Below, one piece after another: positions 1 through 8,543 of a stretch of 64,000 bases of DNA. Position 1 is the first letter of the stretch; every line of letters starts with the position of its first letter. The notes under the pieces are model-generated. The model saw only the letters and a program-made list of their open reading frames with translations, made no database searches and had not been told where the DNA came from. The translations under genes and the position numbers were made by a program. Origin of the DNA: Corynebacterium uberis (lineage in GTDB: Bacteria; Actinomycetota; Actinomycetes; Mycobacteriales; Mycobacteriaceae); NCBI RefSeq assembly GCF_020616335.1, contig NZ_CP085051.1, positions 2,418,001 to 2,482,000 of the forward strand, read 5' to 3'.

Positions 1-2
1 CG

Positions 3-224
3 GTGGGCCACTTCGCCGCGCTGCGCCCGCGGGAGGATTTCTGGGAGCAGACCCGCTGGACGCCGTGGGCGAGCCTGTTTAACCTGCTGGGCACCGCGGC
101 GGTGAGCGTGCCAGTGCGCGCCGACGCCACCGTCTCGGTTCACCTCGGGCTGCTGCACCGCGGGCTTGCCGACGCCACCCTGCTCACCCTGGCGCGCTGC
201 GTCGCCGCCCCCAGGTGGCGCTGA
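3..224 (+). CDS. Amidase signature family protein, C-terminal end (5' truncated by window)
   Basis: Only the last 73 codons are present; the reading frame is open to the window edge, so the start lies upstream. The run TPWASLFNLLGTAAVSVPV followed by LADATLLTLAR resembles the C-terminal end of amidase-signature enzymes, where a P(F/W)xxLFNxxGxPAxSVP segment precedes a helix ending in the protein. Amidase-signature enzymes hydrolyse amide bonds with a Ser-Ser-Lys triad, but that catalytic core is outside the window, so activity and substrate cannot be judged. The stop codon overlaps the next start by one base (TGATG), which suggests translational coupling to the CPBP gene. Confidence 0.7.
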   Translation: MGHFAALRPREDFWEQTRWTPWASLFNLLGTAAVSVPVRADATVSVHLGLLHRGLADATLLTLARCVAAPRWR

Positions 225-964
225 TGGCCACCCTCGCACACCGCCGCCGACTCGTCTGCGAGGTTGCGCTGGTCCTCGCGCTGACCTTCGGTGCCTCCGG
301 GCTGCGCAGCCTGCTGCGGCTCATCGCCGCGGTGGCCTCCCCCACCCCGCTGGCCCAGCAGCAGGTCACCCTCAACGCCACGCAGGCAACCAACCCCTGG
401 ATCGACGCCGGCCTGCAACTGGTGGGCGCCGGCGTGCTCATCGCGTGGGGCGGGCTGGCCGTCTACCTCCTGGCCATCGACGGCATCGCCCTGCGCCGGC
501 CGCGGTGGCGCGACGCGGGCGTGGGCGCCCTGCTGGCCGCGGTGATCGGCGTGCCCGGGCTGGCGCTCTACCTGCTCGCCTGGCACGCGGGACTGTCCCG
601 GGAGGTGGTGGCCAGCGGGCTAGACAGCGGCGCGCGGGCCATCCCCCTGCTGCTGGTGTGGGCCGGGGCCAACGCCGCCGCCGAGGAGCTGGTGGTGGTG
701 GCCTGGCTGAGCACCCGGCTCGGCCAACTGGGCTGCCCAGGGTGGGCGGTGATCGTCTGCTCGGCCCTGCTGCGGGGCAGCTACCACCTCTACCAAGGGT
801 TTTCTGCCGGGGTGGGAAACGCGGCCATGGGGCTGCTGTGCGCCGCCTACTATCGCCGCACCGGACGCGTCGCCCCGCTGATCTGGGCACACTTCCTCCT
901 GGATACCTGCGCCTTCGTGGGCTATCACCTGTTGGCTGGACACACCAGCTGGCTGCCCGGGTGA
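224..964 (+). CDS. CPBP family intramembrane metalloprotease
   Basis: A 246-residue hydrophobic protein with several membrane segments. The CPBP (Abi/Rce1-like) signature is visible: Glu154-Glu155 with an Arg at 165 (AAEELVVVAWLSTR), a His at 188 (GSYHLYQG) and a His at 223 (IWAHFLLD), matching the three conserved metal-binding and catalytic motifs of the family. Such proteases cleave or process substrates within the membrane; the substrate here is unknown. The ATG at 224 shares one base with the stop of the upstream amidase; a GTG at 215 is an alternative start. It is probably co-transcribed with the amidase. Confidence 0.85.
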   Translation: MATLAHRRRLVCEVALVLALTFGASGLRSLLRLIAAVASPTPLAQQQVTLNATQATNPWIDAGLQLVGAGVLIAWGGLAVYLLAIDGIALRRPRWRDAGVGALLAAVIGVPGLALYLLAWHAGLSREVVASGLDSGARAIPLLLVWAGANAAAEELVVVAWLSTRLGQLGCPGWAVIVCSALLRGSYHLYQGFSAGVGNAAMGLLCAAYYRRTGRVAPLIWAHFLLDTCAFVGYHLLAGHTSWLPG

Positions 965-994
965 CCACCCGCCCCACCCGCTACCCTTGATCCC

Positions 995-2413
995 ATGAAT
1001 CACACCGGCCACGAGGATCCCCGACGCCGCGAGCGTCGCACCAGCCCGCCGCGCCCGGCAACCCCCGGCGGGCCCGGCGAGGATGTCCTGCGCGGCCGCG
1101 ACGGCAAACCCTTACTTGACCGCTACGGCCGGCCCGTGCGCCGACGCACCCCGCCCCCGCGCCCCAGCGCGGCCAGCCAGCCCCGGCGCGCCGAGCGCCC
1201 GCGCGCGCCCCAGCCCCGCGACTACGGCGACCGGGACTTCGCCGGCGGGCAGCAGCGCGGCGGCCCGCAGCAGTACATTCCCCCGCGGCCCTCCGCGCAG
1301 CCGGCGCACACCGCCTACCTGGACCCGCGCTCGGCGGCCGGGAACCCGCCGGGCGGCTATGGCGCGCCCCCGCAACCCCCACAGCAGCCGCAGCAGCCGT
1401 ACCGCCCGCAGGCGGCACCATCGGCTCAGCCCGCCCAGCCGTGGCAGGACGCACCGCCCGCCCAGCCCCCGCGTGCCCCGCGCACCCGGCGGGCCTCCGG
1501 GTCACGCCGACGCCCCCGCCGCGGCTGTCTGGGATGTTTCGGCTGGCCGCTGGCCATCCTGCTGGTGGTGGCCATCGTGGGCACCCTGTGGGCCGATAGC
1601 GCGCTGACCCGCACCACCGCCAAGCCGGACCAGCAGATTCACGCGACGTCAGGAACGAACTGGCTGCTGGTGGGCTCCGACTCGCGGCAGGGCTTGAGCG
1701 AAAAGGACGTCCAGCGCCTGGGCACCGGCGGCGACATCGGCGTCGGGCGCACCGACACCATCATGCTGCTGCACATCCCCACCACCGGCAAGGCCACGCT
1801 CGTCTCCTTGCCGCGCGACTCCTACGTGGAGATCCCCGGCTACGGCATGAACAAGATCAACGCGGCGTTTACCTACGGCGGCGCCCCCTTGTTGACCTCC
1901 ACCGTGGAGGGCGCCACCGGGGTGCACATCGACCACTACGCGGAGATCGGCATGGGCGGGCTGGCCAAGGTCGTCGACGCCATCGGCGGCGTGCGCGTGT
2001 GCCCCACCGAGGACATCGCCGACCCCCTGGCGCAGCTGGACATCACCGCCGGGTGCCAGAAGGTCGACGGGCCCACCGCCCTGGGCTACGTGCGCACCCG
2101 CGCCACCGCGATGGGCGACCTCGACCGGGTGGAGCGCCAGCGCGAGTTCTTCGCCTCGCTTCTCGACGCCATCACCTCACCGTCCACCCTGATCAACCCC
2201 TGGCACATGTTCCAGCTGGTGCGCACCACCGCCGCCTCCTTCACCGTGGGCAACTCTGACCACGTGTGGCACCTGGCGCGCGTGGCGCTGGCCATGCGCT
2301 CCGGGGTGGAAACCCAGACCGTGCCCATTGGCGGCTTCGCCGACTATGACGTGGGCAACGTGGCCCTGTGGGACGATGCGGCCGCCGAGGCCCTGTGGGC
2401 CTCCCTGCGCTAG
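995..2413 (+). CDS. LytR-CpsA-Psr (LCP) family cell-wall glycopolymer ligase
   Basis: A 472-residue protein. Residues 1-170 are a Pro/Gln/Arg-rich cytoplasmic tail, about 180-205 form one membrane helix, and the rest is an extracytoplasmic LCP domain. LCP hallmarks include the LVGSDSR segment, RTDTIMLLHI, SLPRDSYV and the NKINAAF motif; the arginines and aspartates in these bind the polyprenyl-phosphate donor. In corynebacteria LCP enzymes attach arabinogalactan to peptidoglycan. A -10-like TACCCT lies seven bases before the ATG, so the mRNA is probably leaderless. The long disordered Pro-rich N-terminus is typical of actinobacterial members. Which paralogue (LcpA or LcpB type) cannot be decided from this sequence alone. 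Confidence 0.9.
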   Translation: MNHTGHEDPRRRERRTSPPRPATPGGPGEDVLRGRDGKPLLDRYGRPVRRRTPPPRPSAASQPRRAERPRAPQPRDYGDRDFAGGQQRGGPQQYIPPRPSAQPAHTAYLDPRSAAGNPPGGYGAPPQPPQQPQQPYRPQAAPSAQPAQPWQDAPPAQPPRAPRTRRASGSRRRPRRGCLGCFGWPLAILLVVAIVGTLWADSALTRTTAKPDQQIHATSGTNWLLVGSDSRQGLSEKDVQRLGTGGDIGVGRTDTIMLLHIPTTGKATLVSLPRDSYVEIPGYGMNKINAAFTYGGAPLLTSTVEGATGVHIDHYAEIGMGGLAKVVDAIGGVRVCPTEDIADPLAQLDITAGCQKVDGPTALGYVRTRATAMGDLDRVERQREFFASLLDAITSPSTLINPWHMFQLVRTTAASFTVGNSDHVWHLARVALAMRSGVETQTVPIGGFADYDVGNVALWDDAAAEALWASLR

Positions 2414-3336
2414 CGGATAGTCACCTCGCGGGACTTGATGTTTTGCAGCTGGCGGCGCTCCTGCGCACTGAGCGTGGCGCCGCCGGCCACGGCCGCAAGC
2501 TCCCCGGCCACCGCCTCGGCCACGGCCTCCAGGGCCGGGCCGTAGCTGTCATGGGAGCGCTGCGGGTCCAGGTCAAAGACCGGCACCACCACGCCGTGGG
2601 TGCGAAACACCCCGGCAAACTTGGTTTCCTCGCCCAGGTGAAGGTCCCCGCGGGCGGCCACCCGCGCCAGCGCCGTGAGCAGGGTGTCCTCCGGCTCCTC
2701 GGTGGGCAGCACCCACCGGATGTGGGCCTTATCCCCGCCCGGGTAGACCCACCACACCGCGCCCGGAACCTCGGCGGGCACCTGGTAGGAGGGCACCACC
2801 GAATCGTTGGCGGCCTGGAGGCCACGCGCGGTGGCGGGATCCGCGGCGGAGGCGCCGGAGGGCAGCCACCACGTGAAGTCTTGGTGCTCGTGCACGGTGG
2901 GGGTGGCGGAGGCGTCGATAAGCTCCGTCAGCGCGGGGGCCTCACCGGCCGGGGCCGCCGGCAGCGTCTGCCCATCCTCGGCCTCCAGGGCCCACGCCAC
3001 CGCGGCGGCCAGATCCCGGGCCGGGGTGGACGAACGGGTGGGTAGCTGCAACGCCACCAGCGCCTCATTGTCGCGCACCACCGCGGCCGCCGCCCCCGGA
3101 AGGACGGTGACCACCCGCAGGGTGCGCCCACCAGCTGCCGGCTGCGCCAGCGCGACCTCGGCGGTCGCCGAGGGCACAAACTCCTGGAGGGCGATCAGCT
3201 GCGCCTCCGCGGCAAGCCCGGCGTAGGGGCGGGGCTCGCCCTCCAACGCCGCGCGCTCCGCGGCGCGCCGGGCCAGCTTCGCCTGGCGGCGGCTCATTCC
3301 TTCGGGCAGGTCCTCATGCTTTTTCTTCTTGGCCAT
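2410..3336 (-). CDS. DUF5926 family protein
   Basis: A 308-residue soluble protein conserved in mycolata but of unknown function. It starts with a Lys-rich segment (MAKKKKHEDLPEGMSRRQ) followed by a basic helix, which matches the usual start of DUF5926 proteins; these have sometimes been annotated as SecA-like without good support. No catalytic motif is visible. The gene converges on the LCP gene and the two coding regions overlap by four bases at their 3' ends. A near-exact copy of the 16-base word GGGGGCGTCGATAAGC (one mismatch) lies inside the coding region at 2908-2923. Confidence 0.75.
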   Translation of the reverse strand: MAKKKKHEDLPEGMSRRQAKLARRAAERAALEGEPRPYAGLAAEAQLIALQEFVPSATAEVALAQPAAGGRTLRVVTVLPGAAAAVVRDNEALVALQLPTRSSTPARDLAAAVAWALEAEDGQTLPAAPAGEAPALTELIDASATPTVHEHQDFTWWLPSGASAADPATARGLQAANDSVVPSYQVPAEVPGAVWWVYPGGDKAHIRWVLPTEEPEDTLLTALARVAARGDLHLGEETKFAGVFRTHGVVVPVFDLDPQRSHDSYGPALEAVAEAVAGELAAVAGGATLSAQERRQLQNIKSREVTIR

Positions 3337-3359
3337 GCCCTACAAGATACGTCAGGGGC

Positions 3360-4100
3360 CTAGGGGGTCGCCGCAGCGGCGCCCAGCACGTCAAGCGCGC
3401 GTTCCGGCTCATTGGTGGCCATCAGCTCGACCCGGTTGTCGCGGCACCACTGCATATCCTCCGGGTCATCCACCGTGAACACGTAGGTGGGCATGCCGCG
3501 CTTGCCCACCAGGTCGGGGTGCATCTTGGCGCGCAGCAGCGACAACCCTAGGGCGGTGGGGTGGCCAAAGCTGGGGTCGAGCGGGCGCAGGAAGCGGGTC
3601 CACGTGCGCCGCAGGTAAACGCGGTCAATCTGGGGGGCGAGCTGGTACATCCGCATGAGCGACGCCCCGGAAAAGCTGATGACGTGCACCCGCGGGTCAT
3701 CGACCATGCCGTGGTAGATCAGGGTGCGCAGCAGCTGTTCTTCCAGGATGCGCCCGTAGCGCAGCGGGTGTTTGGTTTCTATGTAGATGTGGCGCTGCCC
3801 GGGCGCCTGGGCGATCATGTCCAGCAGGTCGTTGAGCGGCACCACCTGCTGCGGGTCCAGCTCCGCGCCGAAGTTGAGCTCCTGGAGCTGCGGCAGGGTG
3901 TGGGTGGACACCCGCCCGGAACCGTCGCTGACGCGGTCCACGATCGGGTCATGGATGCACACCAGTTCCCCGTCGCGCGACAGGCGGATGTCACACTCCA
4001 CCCCGTGGATGGGCAGCTCGAGTGCGGCCGCAAACGCCGCGGTGGTCATTTCCGGGTAGCGCCCGGAATAGCCCCGGTGCGCAACAATCTTCACGGTCAC
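3360..4100 (-). CDS. Glycerophosphodiester phosphodiesterase (GDPD)
   Basis: A 246-residue GDPD-family TIM barrel without a signal peptide, so probably cytoplasmic. The N-terminal AHRGYSGRYPEMT carries the catalytic His-Arg, and VECDIRLSRDGELVCIHD carries the metal-binding Glu and Asp and the second catalytic His. The C-terminal TYVFTVDDPEDMQ fits the last conserved strand. The enzyme would split glycerophosphodiesters into glycerol-3-phosphate and an alcohol. The GTG start at 4100 follows an AAGGGG ribosome binding site; a second in-frame GTG six bases later is possible. In Corynebacterium glutamicum a GDPD gene also lies near ldh, which supports the assignment. Confidence 0.88.
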   Translation of the reverse strand: MTVKIVAHRGYSGRYPEMTTAAFAAALELPIHGVECDIRLSRDGELVCIHDPIVDRVSDGSGRVSTHTLPQLQELNFGAELDPQQVVPLNDLLDMIAQAPGQRHIYIETKHPLRYGRILEEQLLRTLIYHGMVDDPRVHVISFSGASLMRMYQLAPQIDRVYLRRTWTRFLRPLDPSFGHPTALGLSLLRAKMHPDLVGKRGMPTYVFTVDDPEDMQWCRDNRVELMATNEPERALDVLGAAAATP

Positions 4101-4229
4101 GGCCAGCCCCTTCTTTTCTGTGGCAACCTCTGCGGAACGTGTCCTGGTCCTACCTTAGGTCCCCGGCCGCGCGGGCGGGGAGTCAATCGGGGCGCACACG
4201 AGCGCGGCTGTGCCTGCGGGCGGGGGCGC

Positions 4230-4245
4230 GGGGGCGTCGATAAGC
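4230..4245 (+). repeat. Exact copy of dispersed word GGGGGCGTCGATAAGC (intergenic)
   Basis: Exact 16-base match, in the gap between the GDPD and ldh genes, immediately next to the hairpin at the end of ldh. It is one of seven exact copies in the window. Confidence 0.85.
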
Positions 4246-4247
4246 AC

Positions 4248-4281
4248 CCCACCCCGGCACGACGGCGCGTGGCGGGGTGGG
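4248..4281 (-). terminator. Candidate terminator of ldh
   Basis: Inverted repeat CCCACCCCG (4248-4256) and CGGGGTGGG (4273-4281) with a 16-base loop, about 20 bases beyond the ldh stop. There is no strong T tract, so it may act as a stem barrier. Confidence 0.5.
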
Positions 4282-4302
4282 ATGGGGGTACGAAGCTACG
4301 GG

Positions 4303-5247
4303 TTAGAAGAAGCGCTCCATCACTTCGCGCAGGGTGGACACGGAGTGGGCCAGGCGCTCCTGCTCGTGGGCGTTGAGCTCGAGCTCGACGACGCGGCGGA
4401 TGCCGTTGCGGTTAACCACGGCGGGGGTGCCAATGTAGATGTCTTCCTGGCCGTACTGGCCGTCCAGGTAGGCAGACACCGGCAGCGCCAGGTCCTGGTT
4501 GCGGATGATCGCGCGGGAGATGCGCGCCAGGCCCATGCCGATGCCGTAGGACGTGGAGCCCTTGGCGTCGATGATGTGGTAGGCGGCGTCGCGGGTCTTT
4601 TCAAAGATCGCCTCCAGGCGGTACTCCAGATCCGGGTCCTTCTGCAGCATGCGGCGCATGGACACGCCGGCGATGGTGGCGGAGGACAGCACGGGCAGCT
4701 CGGTGTCGCCGTGCTCGCCGATGATGTAGGCGTGGATGGAGGAGGGGGCGGTCTCGTAGAGCTCGCCGAGCATGTAGCGGAAGCGGGCGGAGTCGACGAT
4801 GGTGCCGGAGCCGATGACGTGCTCGTGGGGCAGGCCGGAGTACTTCCAGGTGGCGTAGGTCAGGATGTCCACCGGGTTGGAGGCGACCAGGAAGATGCCG
4901 TCGAAGTCATTGGCCATGACCTCATCGACGATGGACTTGGTGATCTTGAGGTTCTTTTCCACCAGCTCCAGGCGGGTCTCGCCGGGCTTCTGGGCGGCGC
5001 CGGCGCACAGGACGACGATGGCGGCGTCGGCACAGTCGGCGTAGGTGCCCTTGGTCACGCGGGTGCGCGAGCTGGCCCACACGACGCCGTGGTTGAGGTC
5101 GGCGACGTTGCCTTCCAGCTTCTTTTCATCAATATCGATGATGGCCAGGTGATCGACGGTACCCTGGTTGACCAGCGCGTATGCGTAGGCGACTCCCACG
5201 TCGCCGGCGCCGATGAGAACAATCTTGTTACCTACGGAGTGCTTCAT
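4303..5247 (-). CDS. ldh: L-lactate dehydrogenase
   Basis: A 314-residue NAD-dependent L-lactate dehydrogenase, the same length as the C. glutamicum enzyme and clearly similar to it as I recall the sequence. The Rossmann motif [11 protein letters not shown] is at the N-terminus, followed by DLNHG, the substrate-binding region near DSARFRYML, and the active-site GEHGDTE. It reduces pyruvate to L-lactate when oxygen is limiting. The ATG at 5247 (MKHSVGNK) is chosen over longer in-frame starts because it matches the family N-terminus. A perfect GlxR/CRP-type site lies about 145 bases upstream, consistent with cAMP-dependent control known for this gene in C. glutamicum. Confidence 0.95.
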   Translation of the reverse strand: MKHSVGNKIVLIGAGDVGVAYAYALVNQGTVDHLAIIDIDEKKLEGNVADLNHGVVWASSRTRVTKGTYADCADAAIVVLCAGAAQKPGETRLELVEKNLKITKSIVDEVMANDFDGIFLVASNPVDILTYATWKYSGLPHEHVIGSGTIVDSARFRYMLGELYETAPSSIHAYIIGEHGDTELPVLSSATIAGVSMRRMLQKDPDLEYRLEAIFEKTRDAAYHIIDAKGSTSYGIGMGLARISRAIIRNQDLALPVSAYLDGQYGQEDIYIGTPAVVNRNGIRRVVELELNAHEQERLAHSVSTLREVMERFF

Positions 5248-5390
5248 CTCTACCTCTCCCTCGTCGAGGCCCTGCGGCCCCAGCTCGACCGGAACGATCC
5301 CCTTCGAGCCGTGTGGACGTGTGGGGCCGCTCCTGCTTTCCTCTCCCATTATGCCCGATTATGTTTGATTACGCCCGTTAGCGTGGCTTA

Positions 5391-5406
5391 TGTGATTGTT
5401 CTCACA
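5391..5406. promoter_or_regulatory. GlxR (CRP-type) binding site between ldh and the HAD gene
   Basis: TGTGATTGTTCTCACA matches the CRP/GlxR consensus TGTGA-N6-TCACA at all ten fixed bases. It sits in the divergent gap between ldh and the HAD hydrolase. GlxR is the global cAMP-responsive regulator of corynebacteria and ldh is a known target in C. glutamicum. Confidence 0.8.
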
Positions 5407-5489
5407 ATCCAGCAGCGCTCCCCCGCTTCTCGACGCCGACTCCCCCACCCACCGCACGCCCCGCACCGACCCCCTTATGCTGGGCAGAC

Positions 5490-6215
5490 ATGGCCATCCT
5501 CTTCGACCTCGACGGAACCCTGCTCGACCACGAACACGCCGCCGCCGCAGCCATCACCACATGGGCCGCCGCCATGGACGCGCCCGCCCCGCCCGCCGGG
5601 CGCACCCTGGCAAGCTGGTGGCGCGAACTCGAAGACCTCTGGTTCGAGCGCTTCGAGCGCGCAGAGACCACCCACCAAGGCCAACGCGTGGGCCGCACCC
5701 GCGACTTCCTGAACCGCCCCGACCTGAGCGCCGACGAGGCCCTGCACTACTACGACGGCTACCTCTCCACCTACCGCGACAACTGGCTGGCCTACCCCGA
5801 CGCCGCCGACGCCCTGCGCCGCGCCCTAGCCACCGGCGACAGCGTCGGCGTGCTCACCAACGGCGCGCGCGAGATGCAGGCAGCCAAGCTCGCCACCACC
5901 GGACTCGACCTGCCCGGCGTCACCCTCCTGCCCACGGTGGAGTGGGGGCTGACCAAGCCAGACCCCCGCGCCTACCAGCGCGGCCTTGCCGAGCTCGGGA
6001 TTTCCGGGGAGCCGGAGGCGGCCACACCCGCGGTGATGATCGGCGACAATTTTGCCAACGACGTCGCCGCCGCCCGCGCCGCGGGCCTAGCCGCGGTACT
6101 GGTCACGCGCGGGCACGCGCCCGTCCCGGACGGCGAACCGGCGATCACCAGCCTGGACCAGCTCCAATTCAGCCCCGGCGCGGCACGCATCACCGACGCG
6201 CCCGCGCAGGCTTAA
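5490..6215 (+). CDS. HAD family hydrolase
   Basis: A 241-residue haloacid dehalogenase-fold phosphatase. Motif I is FDLDGTLLD near residue 5, motif II is VLTNGA, motif III is the Lys in LTKPDPRAY, and motif IV is MIGDNFANDVAAA. A helical cap sits between motifs I and II, as in YjjG/pyrophosphatase-like members. It probably dephosphorylates a small phosphometabolite; the substrate cannot be predicted. TATGCT eight bases before the ATG suggests a leaderless transcript. Its 3' end meets msrA: the two stop regions overlap by four bases in convergent orientation. Confidence 0.88.
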   Translation: MAILFDLDGTLLDHEHAAAAAITTWAAAMDAPAPPAGRTLASWWRELEDLWFERFERAETTHQGQRVGRTRDFLNRPDLSADEALHYYDGYLSTYRDNWLAYPDAADALRRALATGDSVGVLTNGAREMQAAKLATTGLDLPGVTLLPTVEWGLTKPDPRAYQRGLAELGISGEPEAATPAVMIGDNFANDVAAARAAGLAAVLVTRGHAPVPDGEPAITSLDQLQFSPGAARITDAPAQA

Positions 6216-6883
6216 GGCCGGGGGCAGGCCACCCCGGTGGAGTGCTCCGGGCAGTAACCCTGCGGCACCTTGTGCAGGTACTGCTGGTGGTCCTCCTCGG
6301 CCAGGTAAAACTCGCCGGCCGGGGTATCCGCAAGCTGGCCCACCCGGGTGGTCACCGCCGGGTATCCCGCCTGGGCCAGCGCGGCGGCGTAGGCGTCCAC
6401 CACCTGCTGGGCGCGGCGGGCATCCTCCTGCGCGTCGGGGCCGACGGTGAGGATGACGGAACGATATTGCGTGCCCACATCCGCCCCCTGGCGGAACCCC
6501 TGGGTGGGGTCATGGGCCTCCCAGGCGGTGGCCACCAGCTCCTCCAGGCTGATGCGCTGGGGGTCATAGACCACGCGGACCACCTCCGCATGGTTGGTGG
6601 ACCCGGTGCATACCTCCTGGTAGGTGGGGTTGGGGGTAATCCCGCCGGCGTAGCCCACGGAGGTGGACAGCACGCCGGGCAGGTTCCACAGCAGCTTTTC
6701 CGCGCCCCAGAAGCAGCCCATGCCCAGCAGGATGGTGGCCTGCCCAGGGGCCCAGGGGCCGGTCAGGGGCGTGCCCAGGACGGCGTGGGGTGGCGGGTCG
6801 GCGAGGATGGGCTCGGCGCGCCCGGGAAGGGCGTCGGAAGCCGCGACGAGGGCGGGGGTTGGGCGGTCGAAGAGCCAGGGCAT
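6212..6883 (-). CDS. msrA: Peptide-methionine (S)-S-oxide reductase MsrA
   Basis: A 223-residue MsrA. The catalytic motif GCFWG places the nucleophilic Cys at residue 57, followed by YAGG and GHAEVVRV-like sequence (NHAEVVRVVYD), all standard for the family. The C-terminal GYCPEHSTGVACPRP holds two cysteines that can act as resolving residues. It reduces methionine-S-sulfoxide in proteins using thioredoxin or mycothiol/mycoredoxin. The N-terminal extension of about 50 residues before the core is usual in corynebacteria. It is divergent from sodA, so both oxidative-stress genes share a control region. Confidence 0.93.
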   Translation of the reverse strand: MPWLFDRPTPALVAASDALPGRAEPILADPPPHAVLGTPLTGPWAPGQATILLGMGCFWGAEKLLWNLPGVLSTSVGYAGGITPNPTYQEVCTGSTNHAEVVRVVYDPQRISLEELVATAWEAHDPTQGFRQGADVGTQYRSVILTVGPDAQEDARRAQQVVDAYAAALAQAGYPAVTTRVGQLADTPAGEFYLAEEDHQQYLHKVPQGYCPEHSTGVACPRP

Positions 6884-7081
6884 GGGGTCACCACCTGTGG
6901 GGTAGACAACGGGGTTCGGGCTGTAGGCTTCGGGCGCGCGGCGCGGGGCGCCGGGTGCGCGTGGGGCCCCAGGCTACTCTTGATTTCCGATGTCCTGGAG
7001 GAATGTTCTTTTCCCATCCGCCGCATGTGGGATAATCAATTTCGCCTTTTCCACACTCAGGATTTTGCTTTATAAAACTCC

Positions 7082-7141
7082 AGAGTTCGTATTCTAGAAC
7101 TCTTTTAGTTTCCTTGAAACTTTGCGCAAACTACCTATCAT
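7082..7141 (+). promoter_or_regulatory. sodA promoter with upstream inverted repeat
   Basis: A -35-like TTGAAA (7114-7119) and a -10-like TATCAT (7136-7141), 16 bases apart, precede sodA by about 41 bases. Just upstream is a perfect inverted repeat AGAGTTC (7082-7088) / GAACTCT (7097-7103) with an eight-base spacer, a candidate regulator site. The whole msrA-sodA gap is unusually AT-rich for this genome. Confidence 0.55.
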
Positions 7142-7182
7142 GGGTCGAAGTACACCAACACGTACTCACGGAAGGAAAACCC

Positions 7183-7785
7183 ATGGCTGTTTACGAACTC
7201 CCCCAACTCGATTACGCCTACGACGCCCTCGAGCCGCACATCTCGGCCGAGATCATGGAGCTTCACCACTCTAAGCACCACCAGACCTACGTCGATGGTG
7301 CCAACGCGGCCCTGGAATCCCTGGAAAAGGCCCGCGAGGAAGGCTGCGACCAGAACACCATTCGCGCCCTGTCGAAGAACCTCGCCTTCAACCTCGGCGG
7401 CCACACCAACCACTCCATCTTCTGGAAGAACCTCTCCCCCAACGGCGGCGGCGAGCCCACCGGCGAACTCGCCGAGGCCATTGCCCGCGACTTTGGCTCC
7501 TTTGACAAGTTCAAGGACCACTTCACCAACGCCGCCCTGTCGCTGCAGGGCTCCGGCTGGGCCGTCCTGGGCTATGACCACATCGCGCAGCGCCTGGTCA
7601 TCGAGCAGCTCACCGACCAGCAGGGCAACACCTCCATCAACCTCACGCCCATCCTCATGCTGGACATGTGGGAGCACGCCTTCTACCTCCAGTACAAGAA
7701 CGTCAAGGCGGACTACGTCAAGGCCGTGTGGAACGTCTTCAACTGGGAGGACGTAGCCGAGCGCTACGCCGCCGCCCAGAAGTAA
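7183..7785 (+). CDS. sodA: Superoxide dismutase (Mn/Fe type)
   Basis: A 200-residue Mn/Fe superoxide dismutase. The N-terminal [20 protein letters not shown] is the family start; [12 protein letters not shown] carries the first metal His (28), and the C-terminal [13 protein letters not shown] carries the Asp and His ligands, giving a His-His-Asp-His set. The Mn-type is likely because corynebacterial SodA is Mn-dependent. It converts superoxide to hydrogen peroxide and oxygen in the cytosol. The start at 7183 follows a GGAAGGAA ribosome binding site; the longer open frame upstream is promoter DNA. It ends before a strong hairpin at 7806-7856. Confidence 0.95.
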   Translation: MAVYELPQLDYAYDALEPHISAEIMELHHSKHHQTYVDGANAALESLEKAREEGCDQNTIRALSKNLAFNLGGHTNHSIFWKNLSPNGGGEPTGELAEAIARDFGSFDKFKDHFTNAALSLQGSGWAVLGYDHIAQRLVIEQLTDQQGNTSINLTPILMLDMWEHAFYLQYKNVKADYVKAVWNVFNWEDVAERYAAAQK

Positions 7786-7805
7786 CTCACGCTGCGTGCG
7801 TTCAC

Positions 7806-7856
7806 GCACCCCGGCTGCCGCCCCCGAAAAACGATGGGGCCCGGCGGCCGGGGTGC
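7806..7856 (+). terminator. Terminator of sodA (possibly bidirectional)
   Basis: Perfect 10-base arms GCACCCCGGC and GCCGGGGTGC with the central stem extended further, followed by CGCTTTTCT. It separates sodA from the convergent LURP-like gene. Confidence 0.75.
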
Positions 7857-7883
7857 CGCTTTTCTCTGTGGGCCCCGCCGGGC

Positions 7884-8471
7884 CTAGGAGTTGTTGTTCT
7901 TCTTCGCGCGCAACAGGTCAAGGGCCACCACCGTGCCCAGCACGGCGGCGCGCAGCTTCGCCAGGGTGTGCGGGTCGAAGGAAAGCGCGTAGCGCGAGTG
8001 CCCCAGCAGGCCGCGGCCCAGCCCGGCCCACTGCCGGGAGATGGTGGCTATGGGCGGGTGGGTGTCATCGCCACGGGTGACGGTGAAGTCAAAGCTGAAT
8101 ACCTTGCCGCTTAATGTCAGGGTGGTGCCGTCGGCGAGGCTGGCGTTGAGACCGTCGGAAAAGAATGCGTACCGGCGATCGAGGTGTGCCAAGGGGGCGC
8201 CGGCGGCGTCGCTTAGCTCATAGGTGTCGTGCAGGAAGTTGGGGGTATCGCTGATGTGGACCACCGTGGCGCCGGTGTCATCGCAGATGGTCAGCTCGCG
8301 CGCGCCGAGGAATGCGCGCCCCAGCGCCGAACCTTCCGTGACCACCGTGCCCACAACGGTCTCGGAGGAATCGGTGATCTCAAAGTTGTTGGAGGCCATC
8401 GCGCTGACTTGCTGGAGGATGAGCTCGTCCGTCCGCAGCAGCCGAGGCTGGGCGTGTGCGTGAGTGTCCAT
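7884..8471 (-). CDS. LURP-one-related / scramblase-like protein
   Basis: A 195-residue protein resembling the LURP-one-related/Tubby-like beta-barrel family. It has repeated beta-rich blocks (FEITDSSETVVGTV, LTICDDTGATVVHI, YELSDAAGAPLAHLDRRYAFF, LSGKVFSFDF) of the family type. Related actinobacterial proteins are small cytosolic or membrane-associated proteins of unknown role. The ATG at 8471 (MDTHAHAQ) is the first start that excludes the shadow of the divergent MFS gene; the ATG encoding MASNNFEI 25 codons later is an alternative. No catalytic residue can be named. Confidence 0.6.
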   Translation of the reverse strand: MDTHAHAQPRLLRTDELILQQVSAMASNNFEITDSSETVVGTVVTEGSALGRAFLGARELTICDDTGATVVHISDTPNFLHDTYELSDAAGAPLAHLDRRYAFFSDGLNASLADGTTLTLSGKVFSFDFTVTRGDDTHPPIATISRQWAGLGRGLLGHSRYALSFDPHTLAKLRAAVLGTVVALDLLRAKKNNNS

Positions 8472-8543
8472 GCACCCACTAACTACCACGCGGATTGCCG
8501 GCCCGGAGGCGACCGGGTGCCCCCGAGGTCTACGGTAGGTGTC

